Shown here piece after piece: positions 7,422-16,910 of a DNA stretch of 64,000 nt. The notes beneath the pieces are model-generated. The model worked only from the letters and a program-made list of their open reading frames with translations. It did not search any database and was not told the origin of the DNA. The stretch is from contig NZ_JBGQOJ010000008.1 in NCBI RefSeq assembly GCF_052119585.1, positions 62,001 to 126,000 of the forward strand, given 5' to 3'. This stretch comes from JBGQOJ01 sp052119585. GTDB taxonomy: Bacteria; Pseudomonadota; Alphaproteobacteria; Rhodobacterales; Rhodobacteraceae. The number at the start of each line of letters is the position of its first letter. Within the stretch, counting starts at the first letter, position 1. The position numbers and the translations under genes were made by a program.

Positions 7422-7461
7422 GGTACCCGTCTACGGGGCATCCATCCTGTAGACGGGCACC
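7422..7461. promoter_or_regulatory. Inverted iteron pair before the initiator gene (autoregulatory operator)
   Basis: A sixth iteron (GGTACCCGTCTACGGGG, 7422-7438) faces an inverted copy (CCTGTAGACGGGCACC, 7446-7461). Rep_3 initiators typically bind iterons as monomers to start replication and an inverted half-iteron pair as dimers to repress their own gene. This pair lies about 80 bases before the initiator start. Confidence 0.75.
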
Positions 7462-7540
7462 TGAAAAATACTTGAGCATGGGTTCCTTTTTTGCGAAACT
7501 GGCGGTGCGTTGCGAGACGCCAATGAAAAAGAGGGCAGAG

Positions 7541-8827
7541 ATGGTCAAAGCGACAACAGCGCAGGCCGACATTCCGAGCGGCCAACTGACCGGCGCGTTG
7601 CGGCGCGGATCGGTGAAAAAGAATGTGGCGGCGATTCATGTGTCAGGCAAGCTGTCGCTGTTGCAGCGCAAGCTGTCGAATGTTCTGTTGCTGAATGCCT
7701 ATGACGATCTGACGACCAAGCCGAAACATTCGATCGACGCGCGGACGCTGTGCCTGATGATCGGGTACAATTCCAACGATATGGACACGCTGAAAGCCGC
7801 GCTGCGGTCGCTGGCGGAAACCGTGGCCGAATGGGATATGCTGGACGAGGTGGGCAAGCAGGAATGGGGCGTCAGCAGCCTGTTGTCCTATGCCAAACTG
7901 TCGGGGGGGGTGTGCGAATATGCCTATTCGCCGGCGCTGGCCGAAAAGCTGCATGACCCCAAGGTTTTTGCGCTGATCAACCTGAACATCCAGCGGCGGT
8001 TCACCAGCGGTCATGCGCTGGCGCTGTATGAGAACTGTTACCGTTTCGTGCGCACGGGAAGCACGGGGTGGTGGCCGCTTGATTTGTTCCGCCGCCTGAT
8101 GGGGGTCGATAACAGTGCCTATTACGAGACATTCAAGCATCTGAACGCGAAGATCATAAAGCCCGCCGTAACGGAGGTGAATAAAACGTCGAACATTCAT
8201 GTCCTGCCGGAACTGCGCAAGCAGGGCAGGGCGGTGACGGAGATACGGTTCCTGATCAAGGAGAACCCGCAGCTTGCCATGTTCGACATCGACGATGGCG
8301 AGGCGGTGCGGGCGTCGGTGGTGTATCGGCATCTGGTGGCTTTGGGGGTCAGTGACCGGCTGGCGCGGCAGTGGATCGCCGAACATGGCGAGGACTATGT
8401 CGCAGAGAAGCTGTCTTATGTGAAAAAGCAGGGCAAGGTCGAAAGCCCGCTGCGGTATCTGACGGCGGCCATTCGGGATGATTATTCAGAGCCGACCGAG
8501 CCGGAGCCCAGCCCCGAGGCCATCGAGGCGGTGACGCGCCGCGCCGAACAGCGCCGGGCGGAGGAGGGGGCGATGGCCGTGCGAGAGGCCGAGGTGTCTG
8601 CCGCGCGGCGCGACCGTGCCGCACGCATGACCCGCGTGCGCGAGGTGGCCGAGGCGCGCAACCCGACCCAGCGGGACGCCGACCGGCGGTTGTTCCTGTC
8701 GTTGCTGTCCGATCAGCTGGACCGCGAGGAATTCGCGCGGCTTGGCTGGGGGTCGGCGCTGAACGCGCGCGCGATTTTCGCCTTTTGGGAGGATATGTCG
8801 CCGGGGATTTTCGAGGATCTGGCCTAG
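7541..8827 (+). CDS. repB: Rep_3-family plasmid replication initiator
   Basis: A protein of 428 residues from ATG 7541, which has GAGGG just upstream; in-frame starts at 7472 (TTG) and 7523 would lengthen it. The first 250 residues show the paired winged-helix layout of the initiator RepB/Rep_3 family: LSLLQRKLSNVLLLNAYDDL, DARTLCLMIGYNSNDM, and FALYEN-like ALALYENCYRFVRTG with FRRLMG. The last about 130 residues are charged and helical. With the phased iterons and parAB this defines a RepB-type replicon of the kind known in Rhodobacterales. Confidence 0.9.
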   Translation: MVKATTAQADIPSGQLTGALRRGSVKKNVAAIHVSGKLSLLQRKLSNVLLLNAYDDLTTKPKHSIDARTLCLMIGYNSNDMDTLKAALRSLAETVAEWDMLDEVGKQEWGVSSLLSYAKLSGGVCEYAYSPALAEKLHDPKVFALINLNIQRRFTSGHALALYENCYRFVRTGSTGWWPLDLFRRLMGVDNSAYYETFKHLNAKIIKPAVTEVNKTSNIHVLPELRKQGRAVTEIRFLIKENPQLAMFDIDDGEAVRASVVYRHLVALGVSDRLARQWIAEHGEDYVAEKLSYVKKQGKVESPLRYLTAAIRDDYSEPTEPEPSPEAIEAVTRRAEQRRAEEGAMAVREAEVSAARRDRAARMTRVREVAEARNPTQRDADRRLFLSLLSDQLDREEFARLGWGSALNARAIFAFWEDMSPGIFEDLA

Positions 8828-8911
8828 GCGGCGCGGGCCTGTCGCGGCAAACCACGAAGTGCTGTTCATAATGCCGGAATTATGCGCAGCACTTTTGGCG
8901 CGCCGGACTAC

Positions 8912-9811
8912 CTATGATGTTCTGTTCTGCCCCGTCTGCCGGACGATATGCGCGATTTCCTTCAACTGCTCTGCAAGGGGGCTGGTCTTTCGCCAGATCA
9001 TGCCGATGGTGCGCGACGGTCGGGGGTGGGGCAGGCGCACGACCGACACATGCGCCGAACGGGTTTCGATCTGCACCGCCATTTCGGGGATGAGCGTGAC
9101 GCCGATTCCGACCCCGACCATCTGCACCAGAGTGGACAGCGAGCTTCCCTCCATCAGATCGCGCGGGGCCGATGAGGAGAGGTCACAGAACGACAGCGCC
9201 TGATCGCGGAAGCAGTGCCCCTCTTCGAGGAGCAGCAGCCGCATTTCGCGCAGCATCTCAGGGTTCGGCACCGGCTTTGTCGCGTCTTCGGGCGGACGCA
9301 CCAGCACAAATTCCTCGTCGAACAGGGCCAGTTCGGTCAACGAGGGTTCGGACACCGGCAGCGCCACAATCGCCGCATCCAGACGCCCGCCCAAAAGATC
9401 GGCGATCAGCGTTTTGGTGATTGTTTCGCGGGGGTAAAGGTCAAGCGCGGGATATTGCGCCGACAGATTCTTGATGACCTGGGGCAAAAGATACGGCGCA
9501 ACCGTCGCGATGACGCCCAGTCGCAACCTGCCGGACAGCGGGCCAGTCGTTGCGCGGGCCAGATCGTTCAGCTCGTCCACCGCGCGCAGGATGTCATGGG
9601 TGCGCAGGGCGAATTTCTCGCCCAGATCGGTCAAACGGATCTGACGCGCGCCGCGTTCAACCAGTTTTTCGCCCAGCGTGTCTTCGAGTTCCTTGATCTG
9701 GACGGAAAGCGCGGGCTGAGAGATCGAGCACGCCTCTGCGGCGCGCCCGAAGTGCCCGTGACGGGCCAGGGCGTCGAAGTAGCGCAAGTGCCGCATTGTC
9801 AAACCAATCAT
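8912..9811 (-). CDS. oxyR: OxyR, peroxide-sensing LysR-type regulator
   Basis: A 299-residue LysR-family regulator with an N-terminal winged helix (FGRAAEACSISQPALSVQIKELE) and a periplasmic-binding-fold effector domain. The redox pair is present: GHC at Cys200 and FCD at Cys209, in the E-E-G-H-C-F-R-D-Q motif that matches Cys199/Cys208 of E. coli OxyR. It is divergent from katG, the classic arrangement in which OxyR activates the catalase gene. A later in-frame Met at 9796 is an alternative start. Confidence 0.93.
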   Translation of the reverse strand: MIGLTMRHLRYFDALARHGHFGRAAEACSISQPALSVQIKELEDTLGEKLVERGARQIRLTDLGEKFALRTHDILRAVDELNDLARATTGPLSGRLRLGVIATVAPYLLPQVIKNLSAQYPALDLYPRETITKTLIADLLGGRLDAAIVALPVSEPSLTELALFDEEFVLVRPPEDATKPVPNPEMLREMRLLLLEEGHCFRDQALSFCDLSSSAPRDLMEGSSLSTLVQMVGVGIGVTLIPEMAVQIETRSAHVSVVRLPHPRPSRTIGMIWRKTSPLAEQLKEIAHIVRQTGQNRTS

Positions 9812-9971
9812 AGGTTTAGATTATCGCTTATATAAGAAAATGCAAATTATTATTATTGAAGCGCTGTGTTAGACAATGACCATGACGTGGCATCCCGCAG
9901 GGGGAATCGCACCCTTGCGCGGGGTATATGCCGCGGCCCGTAACACTGACAAACCAAGCCAGGAGAGACGA
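9812..9971. promoter_or_regulatory. oxyR-katG divergent promoter region
   Basis: The region at 9812-9866 is strikingly AT-rich (TTATATAAGAAAATGCAAATTA-like) against a GC-rich background and lies between the divergent starts. It probably holds the OxyR site and both promoters, but I cannot delimit the ATAG-N7-CTAT elements with confidence. Confidence 0.45.
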
Positions 9972-12143
9972 ATGGACGGCAATGATATGAACCCCACCGG
10001 CAAATGCCCGGTCATGCATGGCGCGAACACGACGGCCAGCCCGACGGTGATGGACTGGTGGCCGAATGCGCTGAACCTCGACATTCTGCACCAGCACGAC
10101 ACAAAGACCAATCCGCTTGCCGGGTTCAATTATCGTGAGGAAGTCCAGAAGCTGGACTTTGACGGGCTGAAGGCCGACCTGACGGCGCTGATGACCGACA
10201 GTCAGGATTGGTGGCCTGCCGATTGGGGGCATTACGGTGGCCTGATGATCCGCATGGCGTGGCACGCGGCGGGGTCTTACCGCACAACCGACGGTCGCGG
10301 GGGTGGCGGCACCGGGAACCAGCGCTTTGCGCCGCTGAATTCCTGGCCGGACAACGCCAATCTGGACAAGGCGCGCCGCTTGCTTTGGCCGATCAAGAAG
10401 AAATACGGCAACCGCCTGAGCTGGGCCGACCTGATCATTCTGGCGGGCAACGTCGCGTATGAATCCATGGGGTTCAAGACCTTCGGGTTCGGGTTCGGGC
10501 GCGAGGATATCTGGCACCCCGAGAAGGACGTGTATTGGGGCGCGGAAAAGGAATGGCTTGCCCCGTCGGACGAACGTTATGGCAATGTCGATGATCCCTC
10601 GACGATGGAAAACCCGCTTGCCGCTGTGCAGATGGGCCTGATCTATGTGAACCCCGAGGGCGTGAACGGCACGCCTGATCCGCTGAAAACCGCCGGACAG
10701 GTGCGCGAGACCTTTGCGCGCATGGCGATGGACGACGAAGAGACAGTTGCGCTGACGGCGGGCGGGCACACCGTCGGCAAATGCCACGGCAACGGCAACG
10801 CCGAAAATCTGGGGCCAAGCCCCGAAGGTGCGGATGTTACGGAACAGGGGCTTGGGTGGATGAACCACACCAGCCGCAGCGTGGGCCGCGATACCGTTAC
10901 CTCTGGTCTGGAGGGGGCCTGGACCACCCATCCGACACAGTGGGACAACGGGTATTTCGATCTGCTGTTCGGCTACGAGTGGGAGCTGAAGAAATCGCCC
11001 GCCGGCGCACAGCAGTGGGAGCCGATCAACATCAAGGAAGAGGATCGGCCCGTCGACGTCGAAGACCCGTCGATCCGTTACAACCCGATCATGACCGATG
11101 CCGATATGGCGATGAAGATGGACCCGGCCTACCGGGCCATTGCAGAGCGGTTCCACAAGGATCCGGCGCATTTCTCGGATGTCTTTGCCCGCGCGTGGTT
11201 CAAGCTGACCCACCGCGATATGGGGCCAAAGGCGCGCTATGTCGGACCCGAAGTGCCGGCGGAAAACCTGATCTGGCAAGATCCGGTTCCTGCGGGGACC
11301 ACGGGCTATGACGTTGCGGCGGCCAAGGCCAAAATTGCGGCATCGGGGCTAAGCCTTGCGGATATGGTGGCAACGGCATGGGACAGTGCGCGCACCTTCC
11401 GCGGGTCGGACCTGAGGGGCGGCGCGAACGGCGCCCGTATTCGTCTGGCACCGCAAAAGGACTGGCAAGGCAACGAGCCGGAGCGTCTGGCGCATGTGCT
11501 GTCGGTGCTGGAGCCGATTGCGGCGGACACCGGCGCATCGGTTGCCGATCTGATCGTGCTTGCCGGTAATCTGGGGGTAGAGCAGGCGGCCAAGGCGGCG
11601 GGCTTTGACGTCAGCGTTCCCTTTGCGCCGGGTCGGGGCGATGCGACTGCGGAAGATACCGAAGTGGCATCCTTTGACGTGCTGGAACCGGTCGCCGATG
11701 GCTATCGCAACTGGTTGAAGAAGGACTATGTGGTCAGTGCCGAGGAGCTGTTGCTGGACCGGACGCAGCTGATGGGTCTGACCGCGCATGAGATGACCGT
11801 TTTGGTTGGCGGCATGCGGGTCATGGGCAGCAATTACGGCGGGACGGCGCATGGCGTTTTCACCGACCGCGTTGGCGCCCTGACCACCGACTTCTTTGAT
11901 GTGCTGACCGACATGGCGTATAAATGGGTGCCGAAAGGGGCCAACCTGTATGACATCGTCGACCGCAAATCCGGTGCGACGAAGTTCACGGCGACGCGTG
12001 TTGATCTTGTCTTTGGCTCGAATTCTGTTCTGCGGTCTTATGCAGAGGTCTATGCCCAGGACGACAACCGCGAAAAGTTCGTGCATGATTTTGTCGCGGC
12101 CTGGACGAAGGTCATGAACGCGGACCGGTTCGATATCAACTGA
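9972..12143 (+). CDS. katG: Catalase-peroxidase KatG
   Basis: A 723-residue bifunctional haem catalase-peroxidase of the usual two-domain length, from ATG 9972 behind AGGAG. Distal-site residues occur in RMAWHAAGSYR (Arg, Trp, His) and the proximal His in TAGGHTVGKCHG. The Trp, Tyr (LIYVNPEG) and Met (ARMAMDDEE) needed for the covalent adduct are all present. The C-terminal half is the inactive duplicated domain. It detoxifies hydrogen peroxide and is probably induced by the divergent OxyR. Confidence 0.97.
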   Translation: MDGNDMNPTGKCPVMHGANTTASPTVMDWWPNALNLDILHQHDTKTNPLAGFNYREEVQKLDFDGLKADLTALMTDSQDWWPADWGHYGGLMIRMAWHAAGSYRTTDGRGGGGTGNQRFAPLNSWPDNANLDKARRLLWPIKKKYGNRLSWADLIILAGNVAYESMGFKTFGFGFGREDIWHPEKDVYWGAEKEWLAPSDERYGNVDDPSTMENPLAAVQMGLIYVNPEGVNGTPDPLKTAGQVRETFARMAMDDEETVALTAGGHTVGKCHGNGNAENLGPSPEGADVTEQGLGWMNHTSRSVGRDTVTSGLEGAWTTHPTQWDNGYFDLLFGYEWELKKSPAGAQQWEPINIKEEDRPVDVEDPSIRYNPIMTDADMAMKMDPAYRAIAERFHKDPAHFSDVFARAWFKLTHRDMGPKARYVGPEVPAENLIWQDPVPAGTTGYDVAAAKAKIAASGLSLADMVATAWDSARTFRGSDLRGGANGARIRLAPQKDWQGNEPERLAHVLSVLEPIAADTGASVADLIVLAGNLGVEQAAKAAGFDVSVPFAPGRGDATAEDTEVASFDVLEPVADGYRNWLKKDYVVSAEELLLDRTQLMGLTAHEMTVLVGGMRVMGSNYGGTAHGVFTDRVGALTTDFFDVLTDMAYKWVPKGANLYDIVDRKSGATKFTATRVDLVFGSNSVLRSYAEVYAQDDNREKFVHDFVAAWTKVMNADRFDIN

Positions 12144-12150
12144 TCCATTT

Positions 12151-12177
12151 GGTGCCCCCCCATTGCCGGGGGGCACC
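12151..12177 (+). terminator. Hairpin after katG
   Basis: A 10-bp stem GGTGCCCCCC / GGGGGGCACC with a 7-base loop lies 8 bases after the katG stop. No T-run follows, so it is a weak intrinsic terminator or a transcript-stabilising hairpin. Confidence 0.55.
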
Positions 12178-12283
12178 AGCCCATCGCAGCGACCGAACCA
12201 CCGCGCGTGTGGCTGTGATTGCCCGCTGTTGTAGGCAAGATATTTCCCGGACAATACGGCCTTGACCCAAGGGAGCCCGATAA

Positions 12284-12844
12284 GTAAAAAATTTTCAACG
12301 CTATAACGAGCAGGGGGGATGGCATTCCCGAAGCATCGGTATTGCTCCGCGCCTGCAATATGCCGTCACTGAGAGGTTTCAGGCGTATATTGAAACCTCG
12401 GTTTCCAGAAAGCGGTTTTTTGGAAGCAGCGATCGCGACCTCACAGCCTATACTTTTAATCCATCTTTGAACTACCGCATCAGCGAGAACGGGTCTTTGG
12501 CTGCGGGGCTTCAGTTCGGGCGGGAAAGCTCGGGTTTGGAGATCTATTCCAATACTGCGCGTGGCGCCTATATCGGCTACCAGCACCGTTTCGCCGAACA
12601 AGGGATAAGCGCGAGTATCACCGGATCTTTCACAGACACGCGGTTTGATGGCATTCAAGCTGCCTATACCGAGGCACGCCATGACGTATCGCGCAAGATT
12701 TCCGCGAGTGTGGCCTATACCATGCCAAAGATGCAGGGTCTGACCCTTGAAAGCAGCGTGAGCTATCAGGAGAATGACAGCAACCTGGATATCAACAATT
12801 ATAATCGGGAACTTTATTCGCTAAGCCTTATGAAAAGGTTTTAA
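12284..12844 (+). pseudogene. C-terminal fragment of an outer-membrane beta-barrel (Slam/DUF560-like)
   Basis: The frame is open from 12284 to TAA at 12842-12844, about 186 codons, with a stop just upstream and no ATG before the middle. It reads as amphipathic beta strands (HSRSIGIAPRLQYAV, FQAYIETSVSRKRFF, GSLAAGLQFGRE, RGAYIGYQHRF, KISASVAYTMPK). It ends in the Phe-terminal strand LYSLSLMKRF typical of outer-membrane barrels. It best resembles the barrel of DUF560/surface lipoprotein assembly modifiers, but family assignment is tentative. The N-terminal TPR part and the signal peptide are gone. Confidence 0.6.
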
Positions 12845-12954
12845 CGGACCCTATCGGGATTAAGCCGCACCGCAATTGTAAAGCGGACCACAGTTTTTGC
12901 GGGCGTGCGTTCCGTTTCTGGGCGCGTGCGTTCCGGGACTGTCCGTCCGGCACA

Positions 12955-14019
12955 TCAAAGGCCGGTCAGGACGATCTTTACAAGATGCCCGGCGCTGCGG
13001 TCGGGTGCTTTTGGAAGGCCGTTGTTTCTTAACCCCCGCAACAAAGCGATGGCGGTTGGCGACGTGGCCGCGATCAGGTGGTTGCCGTCGCCATCCCCCT
13101 TGATCTGGCCAAGGTCGATCACCGTCAGATTGAATTCTGCCAATCGCTTTATGTCCTCGATCGAGCCCAGACGGGTCGTTTGGCCGGACAGCCGCGCCGA
13201 CAGTTTCAGCGCGATGTCTTGTTGCGAGACGACGATCACGAACGGATCGGGCAGCGGGTCGATCCGTTGCAGCTCTGCCTTGAAGACGTCTATATCAATG
13301 TCAGGCGACAGCAGGATCACGCCCGCCAACCTGTTGCGCAGGGCACCGTTTTTACCGATCGTCATTTGCCGCAGCGTTTCTGTGACAAGCTGCGCGCCCA
13401 TGGAATGCCCGACCAGCAGGATTTTCCGACCTTGATCCCGTGCAAGGGATGTCAGCAGGCGTTCAAGGCCGTCGCGTGCGAAAAGGACGCTGTCACGGTC
13501 GTAGGCATAGCCCAGCGGATCCCCCGAAGAGGGCCATGCAAACAACACCTGAGGCCCAAGAAACTGGTAGTCATGTGCGATCTGGGCAAAGCGGTATGTG
13601 GCTTCGGCAAAGTTGTTGTTATAGCCCGGCACAAAGACGACAATTTCGTCCTGCCGTTGCGCCTTGCGCCGGATTGCGTCCTGAAAGGCCCGGCTGTTTT
13701 CATAAAGCGTTGAGCCTGCAACAGCAAAAGCCTTTTCCGGGGCGATGCCCTGCCGAGGCCATTCGATCTGGCCGGGTTTATGGCCGGGGGGAATGTTTAC
13801 GTCGATCTGCCCGTAGATCATGCGGTCCTGACGCGCGGCCGCCAATGACAAAAGCGAGGGGCCGCCTGCGCGCTGCGATGCGATGAATATGGTCTGCTGC
13901 GACGTGCCCTGCGGCACAGGCCCGCTGGCCTGGGTAAAGCTGCCGCGCGGGGCGCAGGCCATCAGAAAAACCAGAAGAAATCCGACCGAAAGCCGGGCAA
14001 GGCGGTGCCCGCTTGTCAT
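12955..14019 (-). CDS. DUF900-type alpha/beta hydrolase lipoprotein
   Basis: A 354-residue protein with a lipoprotein signal peptide (hydrophobic SVGFLLVFLMAC lipobox, Cys at about 22) and an alpha/beta-hydrolase domain. The nucleophile elbow is GHSMG, preceded by VVFVPGYNNNFAEATYRFAQI and FAWPSSG, both characteristic of the DUF900 group; a D-x-D (LLSPDIDID) and a late His (GDGNHLI) complete a plausible triad. Substrate unknown. It is probably membrane-anchored on the periplasmic side. It stands alone, convergent with the barrel remnant. Confidence 0.82.
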   Translation of the reverse strand: MTSGHRLARLSVGFLLVFLMACAPRGSFTQASGPVPQGTSQQTIFIASQRAGGPSLLSLAAARQDRMIYGQIDVNIPPGHKPGQIEWPRQGIAPEKAFAVAGSTLYENSRAFQDAIRRKAQRQDEIVVFVPGYNNNFAEATYRFAQIAHDYQFLGPQVLFAWPSSGDPLGYAYDRDSVLFARDGLERLLTSLARDQGRKILLVGHSMGAQLVTETLRQMTIGKNGALRNRLAGVILLSPDIDIDVFKAELQRIDPLPDPFVIVVSQQDIALKLSARLSGQTTRLGSIEDIKRLAEFNLTVIDLGQIKGDGDGNHLIAATSPTAIALLRGLRNNGLPKAPDRSAGHLVKIVLTGL

Positions 14020-14435
14020 GGCGTGTTCTGTTGCGGTTGGGGCACGGGGCCTTCCTTTGCGGGCGGGGGTGGCGGAGGCGGTGCGATTGCGGCATCGCGG
14101 AATGGCCTACCCTAGCCCATTTCAAGCGGTCGAGACATACCGTAAATCGCAGGACAGCCACGCATCGAGAGGGCGTGATTATGTTACCGTCTGCCGCCGC
14201 ATGGCGCGGGTCCGGTTCCGCGCGGGCGGGTTGCAGAAGAGAGTTATGTGAAGGGCAGGTGCCTATGTGTTGCACCATCACCGCACACGCATAGGATTAT
14301 TATTAGCATTAAACAAAGGTATAGTGAACTGTGGCCAGCAGGGTATCACCGTTGTGACAGGGAAGTGGTGTAATTTCATATCCGGGCCTCTTCTTCGCGT
14401 TTTCATCCGGGTGTGATTGAACGGACCCAACACAG
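14020..14435. other. Intergenic region with no convincing gene
   Basis: About 415 bases between the divergent DUF900 gene and the histidine kinase gene. Short open frames on both strands are shadows with no ribosome binding sites. The section at 14285-14345 is AT-rich (TTATTATTAGCATTAAAC...) and may hold the kinase promoter. Nothing else recognised. Confidence 0.5.
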
Positions 14436-16910
14436 ATGAAACCGAAACGCAGTTTACTCTGGTTGCAAGCGATCACTTTGATCATTTGTCTCGGGCTTTC
14501 GTTTGTGTCGTTCCGGTTCGTCCACTGGCTTGCGCAGATCAGGTCGCACGAGAACTTCGAGGTTTTGATTGATCAGGGGCTTGCGTCGCTTGATCGACGG
14601 TTCGATGTCTACGAGCGGACGCTGGATGGTCTGGCCGGACTGTTCATCGCCTCGGATATGGTAACGGCAACGCATATGTCCGACTATGCCGCGATGATCG
14701 GTATCGGCAAGGATATGTCGGATGTCAGCGCAATCGGCTTTGCGACAAGTTTCACCGCCAGTGATGCCGCGCTTTCACGTGGGCCTGCCGGTGAGGATGC
14801 CCGCGGGCCCGACGCATTCGCGCTGCGGGACAGGAACGACAGGCGCATCATCGTGCAATACATTGCGCCACAGGCACATCATGAAAGCATACTGGGGCTG
14901 GATTTTGCGGCCAATGCTGCGTTGATGTCCGCAGCGAAAGCCGCACAGGCTGCGCGCAAGACGTCCCTTGTGCCGCATTTCGCCCTTGGTGCTGGCGATG
15001 GAACCCTGTCCGAAGCGATGCTGTTGAAGCCGGTCTATCGACCCACGCGGGCGACCGGGGCATCGGGTGACGGGCAAGAGGTTTTTGTGGGCTTTGCCTT
15101 TGTCATTCTTGATCTGGGCAAGGCCTTTGATACCCTGACGGCGGCGCAGAACAGCCTGATCGAACTGGATGTATGGGTTGGCGCACCCGAGCCTTTGGCG
15201 GTGCCGGTTTATGAAACCGCCCGACCCCTGGCGCCCGCCTTTGCCGAGGTTCAAGAGGTCCGGAAATTCGGACAGGCCCTGACCCTGAGTTGGCAAAGTA
15301 CGCCGCGATTTGATTCTATCCAGCCGTTCCGCGCGCGGTGGGTCATTCTGGTTCTGGGGCTTTTGGTGACAGCACTTGTCAGCGCCCTTTTGCACATCGT
15401 GCTGCGGCGGGAACGGGCGATTGCCACACTTGTGGCGCAGAAATCGCGAGAGCTTGAAACCCGCCAGACCGAGCGGCGCTCGATCATCGAGAACGCGATG
15501 CTTGCCATTTTGTCGGTCGGCCCGCGTGGCGTGATCCTTCATTCGAACGCGGCGGCGCAGCAACTGTTGATGCCCCACGACAGCGCGACAGATCTGACGG
15601 GCATGACGATTGCCGACGTGTTACCCGCGCTGGATCTGGACCGTGGCGACGGACGGTTCAAACTGGCGGTTCCGCCGGCGCCTGCGGGGGACGGGCCGTT
15701 GATCATCGAAATCGAAAAGAACACCTGGGTGACATCCGAGGGCGAAACGCGGATTACGCTGCTGCTGCGCGACATCACCGCCAGCGAACAATATGCAATG
15801 GAGATCGCCAAGACGGAACAGCGGTGGAACCTTGCACTGATGGGGGCAAAGATCGGTGTGTTTGATGTTGACCTCAGGCGGCAGACCTCTGTCGTGTCAG
15901 AGATGTGGTACAAGATCATGAAGATCGACGCGCAATCCGGTTGCCCCGATCCCTATGGCACCCTGATGGACCGTGTGCATCCCGACGACCGCGTTATCCT
16001 GCGGGATGCGCAGACTGCCTGTGTCGAAGGGGTTCAAACCCGTGCCGATGTGCGGTTCCGGATCATGATTGCCGACGATGACTGGCGCTGGATCCAGTCC
16101 GACGGGGTTGTTGTCGAACGCGCGGAAAGCGGGCGCGCGCTTCGGATGATCGGAACGCAGATGGACATCACGGAAAGCATAAGGCTGGACCGGATGAAGC
16201 GCGAGTTTGTGGCGACAGTCAGCCACGAGCTGCGCACGCCGCTGACGTCGATCAAGGGGGCATTGGGGCTTTTGCAGGTGCGCGCAAAAGACGCCGAGCC
16301 CCGTGTGACCCAACGGCTGATCCAGATCGCACTGTCGAATTCTGACCGTCTTGCCGGTCTGTTGAATGACATTCTGGATATGGAAAAGATCAATGCGGGC
16401 AGCATGACCCTTGATCCAAAGGCAGAAAACCTTGGGCGCATCATGGCGCTTGCCTCTGATCAGGTCGGCCCCTATGCGTCGCAATGGGATGTCGATCTGG
16501 AGGTTGTCGCCCCCGAAGATGATGCGCACATCTGGACCGACCAGAAGCGCGTTATTCAGGTGCTGACCAATCTGCTGTCGAACGCCTGCAAGTTCGCGCA
16601 CGAGGGCACAACGGTTCGTCTGACGGCAGAGGTTTTGCCATCCCACGTGCGTATCTCGGTCAGCAATGTCGGCCCCGGCATCCCCGAAGAGTTCCGCAGC
16701 AGGATTTTCCATCCGTTCTCGCAGGCGGACAGTTCTGATACGCGCCAGAAAGGCGGCACCGGGCTGGGATTGAACATTTCCCGCCAGCTGACCGAGGCGA
16801 TGGGGGGCACCATCGGCTATGACAGCGAGCCCGACAAGGAAACCGTGTTCTGGTTTACCTGCCCACTGGCGGGCAGGCCCGACGGCCCAAGGGCCGATGC
16901 CACCTATTGA
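14436..16910 (+). CDS. CHASE-domain sensor histidine kinase
   Basis: An 824-residue membrane kinase. An N-terminal membrane helix (LLWLQAITLIICLGLSFVSF), a large extracytoplasmic CHASE-like domain (DRRFDVYERTLDGLAGLF), a second membrane helix at about 295-325 and two PAS-like regions precede the HisKA domain, with phospho-acceptor His597 in VATVSHELRTP. The HATPase_c N, G1 and G2 boxes follow (NLLSNACKF, VGPGIP, GGTGLGLNI). No receiver domain is attached and no response regulator lies next to it, so its partner is elsewhere. It converges with the sodium-channel gene, overlapping by 7 bases at the stop codons. Confidence 0.92.
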   Translation: MKPKRSLLWLQAITLIICLGLSFVSFRFVHWLAQIRSHENFEVLIDQGLASLDRRFDVYERTLDGLAGLFIASDMVTATHMSDYAAMIGIGKDMSDVSAIGFATSFTASDAALSRGPAGEDARGPDAFALRDRNDRRIIVQYIAPQAHHESILGLDFAANAALMSAAKAAQAARKTSLVPHFALGAGDGTLSEAMLLKPVYRPTRATGASGDGQEVFVGFAFVILDLGKAFDTLTAAQNSLIELDVWVGAPEPLAVPVYETARPLAPAFAEVQEVRKFGQALTLSWQSTPRFDSIQPFRARWVILVLGLLVTALVSALLHIVLRRERAIATLVAQKSRELETRQTERRSIIENAMLAILSVGPRGVILHSNAAAQQLLMPHDSATDLTGMTIADVLPALDLDRGDGRFKLAVPPAPAGDGPLIIEIEKNTWVTSEGETRITLLLRDITASEQYAMEIAKTEQRWNLALMGAKIGVFDVDLRRQTSVVSEMWYKIMKIDAQSGCPDPYGTLMDRVHPDDRVILRDAQTACVEGVQTRADVRFRIMIADDDWRWIQSDGVVVERAESGRALRMIGTQMDITESIRLDRMKREFVATVSHELRTPLTSIKGALGLLQVRAKDAEPRVTQRLIQIALSNSDRLAGLLNDILDMEKINAGSMTLDPKAENLGRIMALASDQVGPYASQWDVDLEVVAPEDDAHIWTDQKRVIQVLTNLLSNACKFAHEGTTVRLTAEVLPSHVRISVSNVGPGIPEEFRSRIFHPFSQADSSDTRQKGGTGLGLNISRQLTEAMGGTIGYDSEPDKETVFWFTCPLAGRPDGPRADATY

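Noticed and set aside
13883..14294. Overlapping short plus-strand frames upstream of the histidine kinase
   Set aside because: Arg-rich, no ribosome binding sites, and partly antisense to the DUF900 signal peptide.
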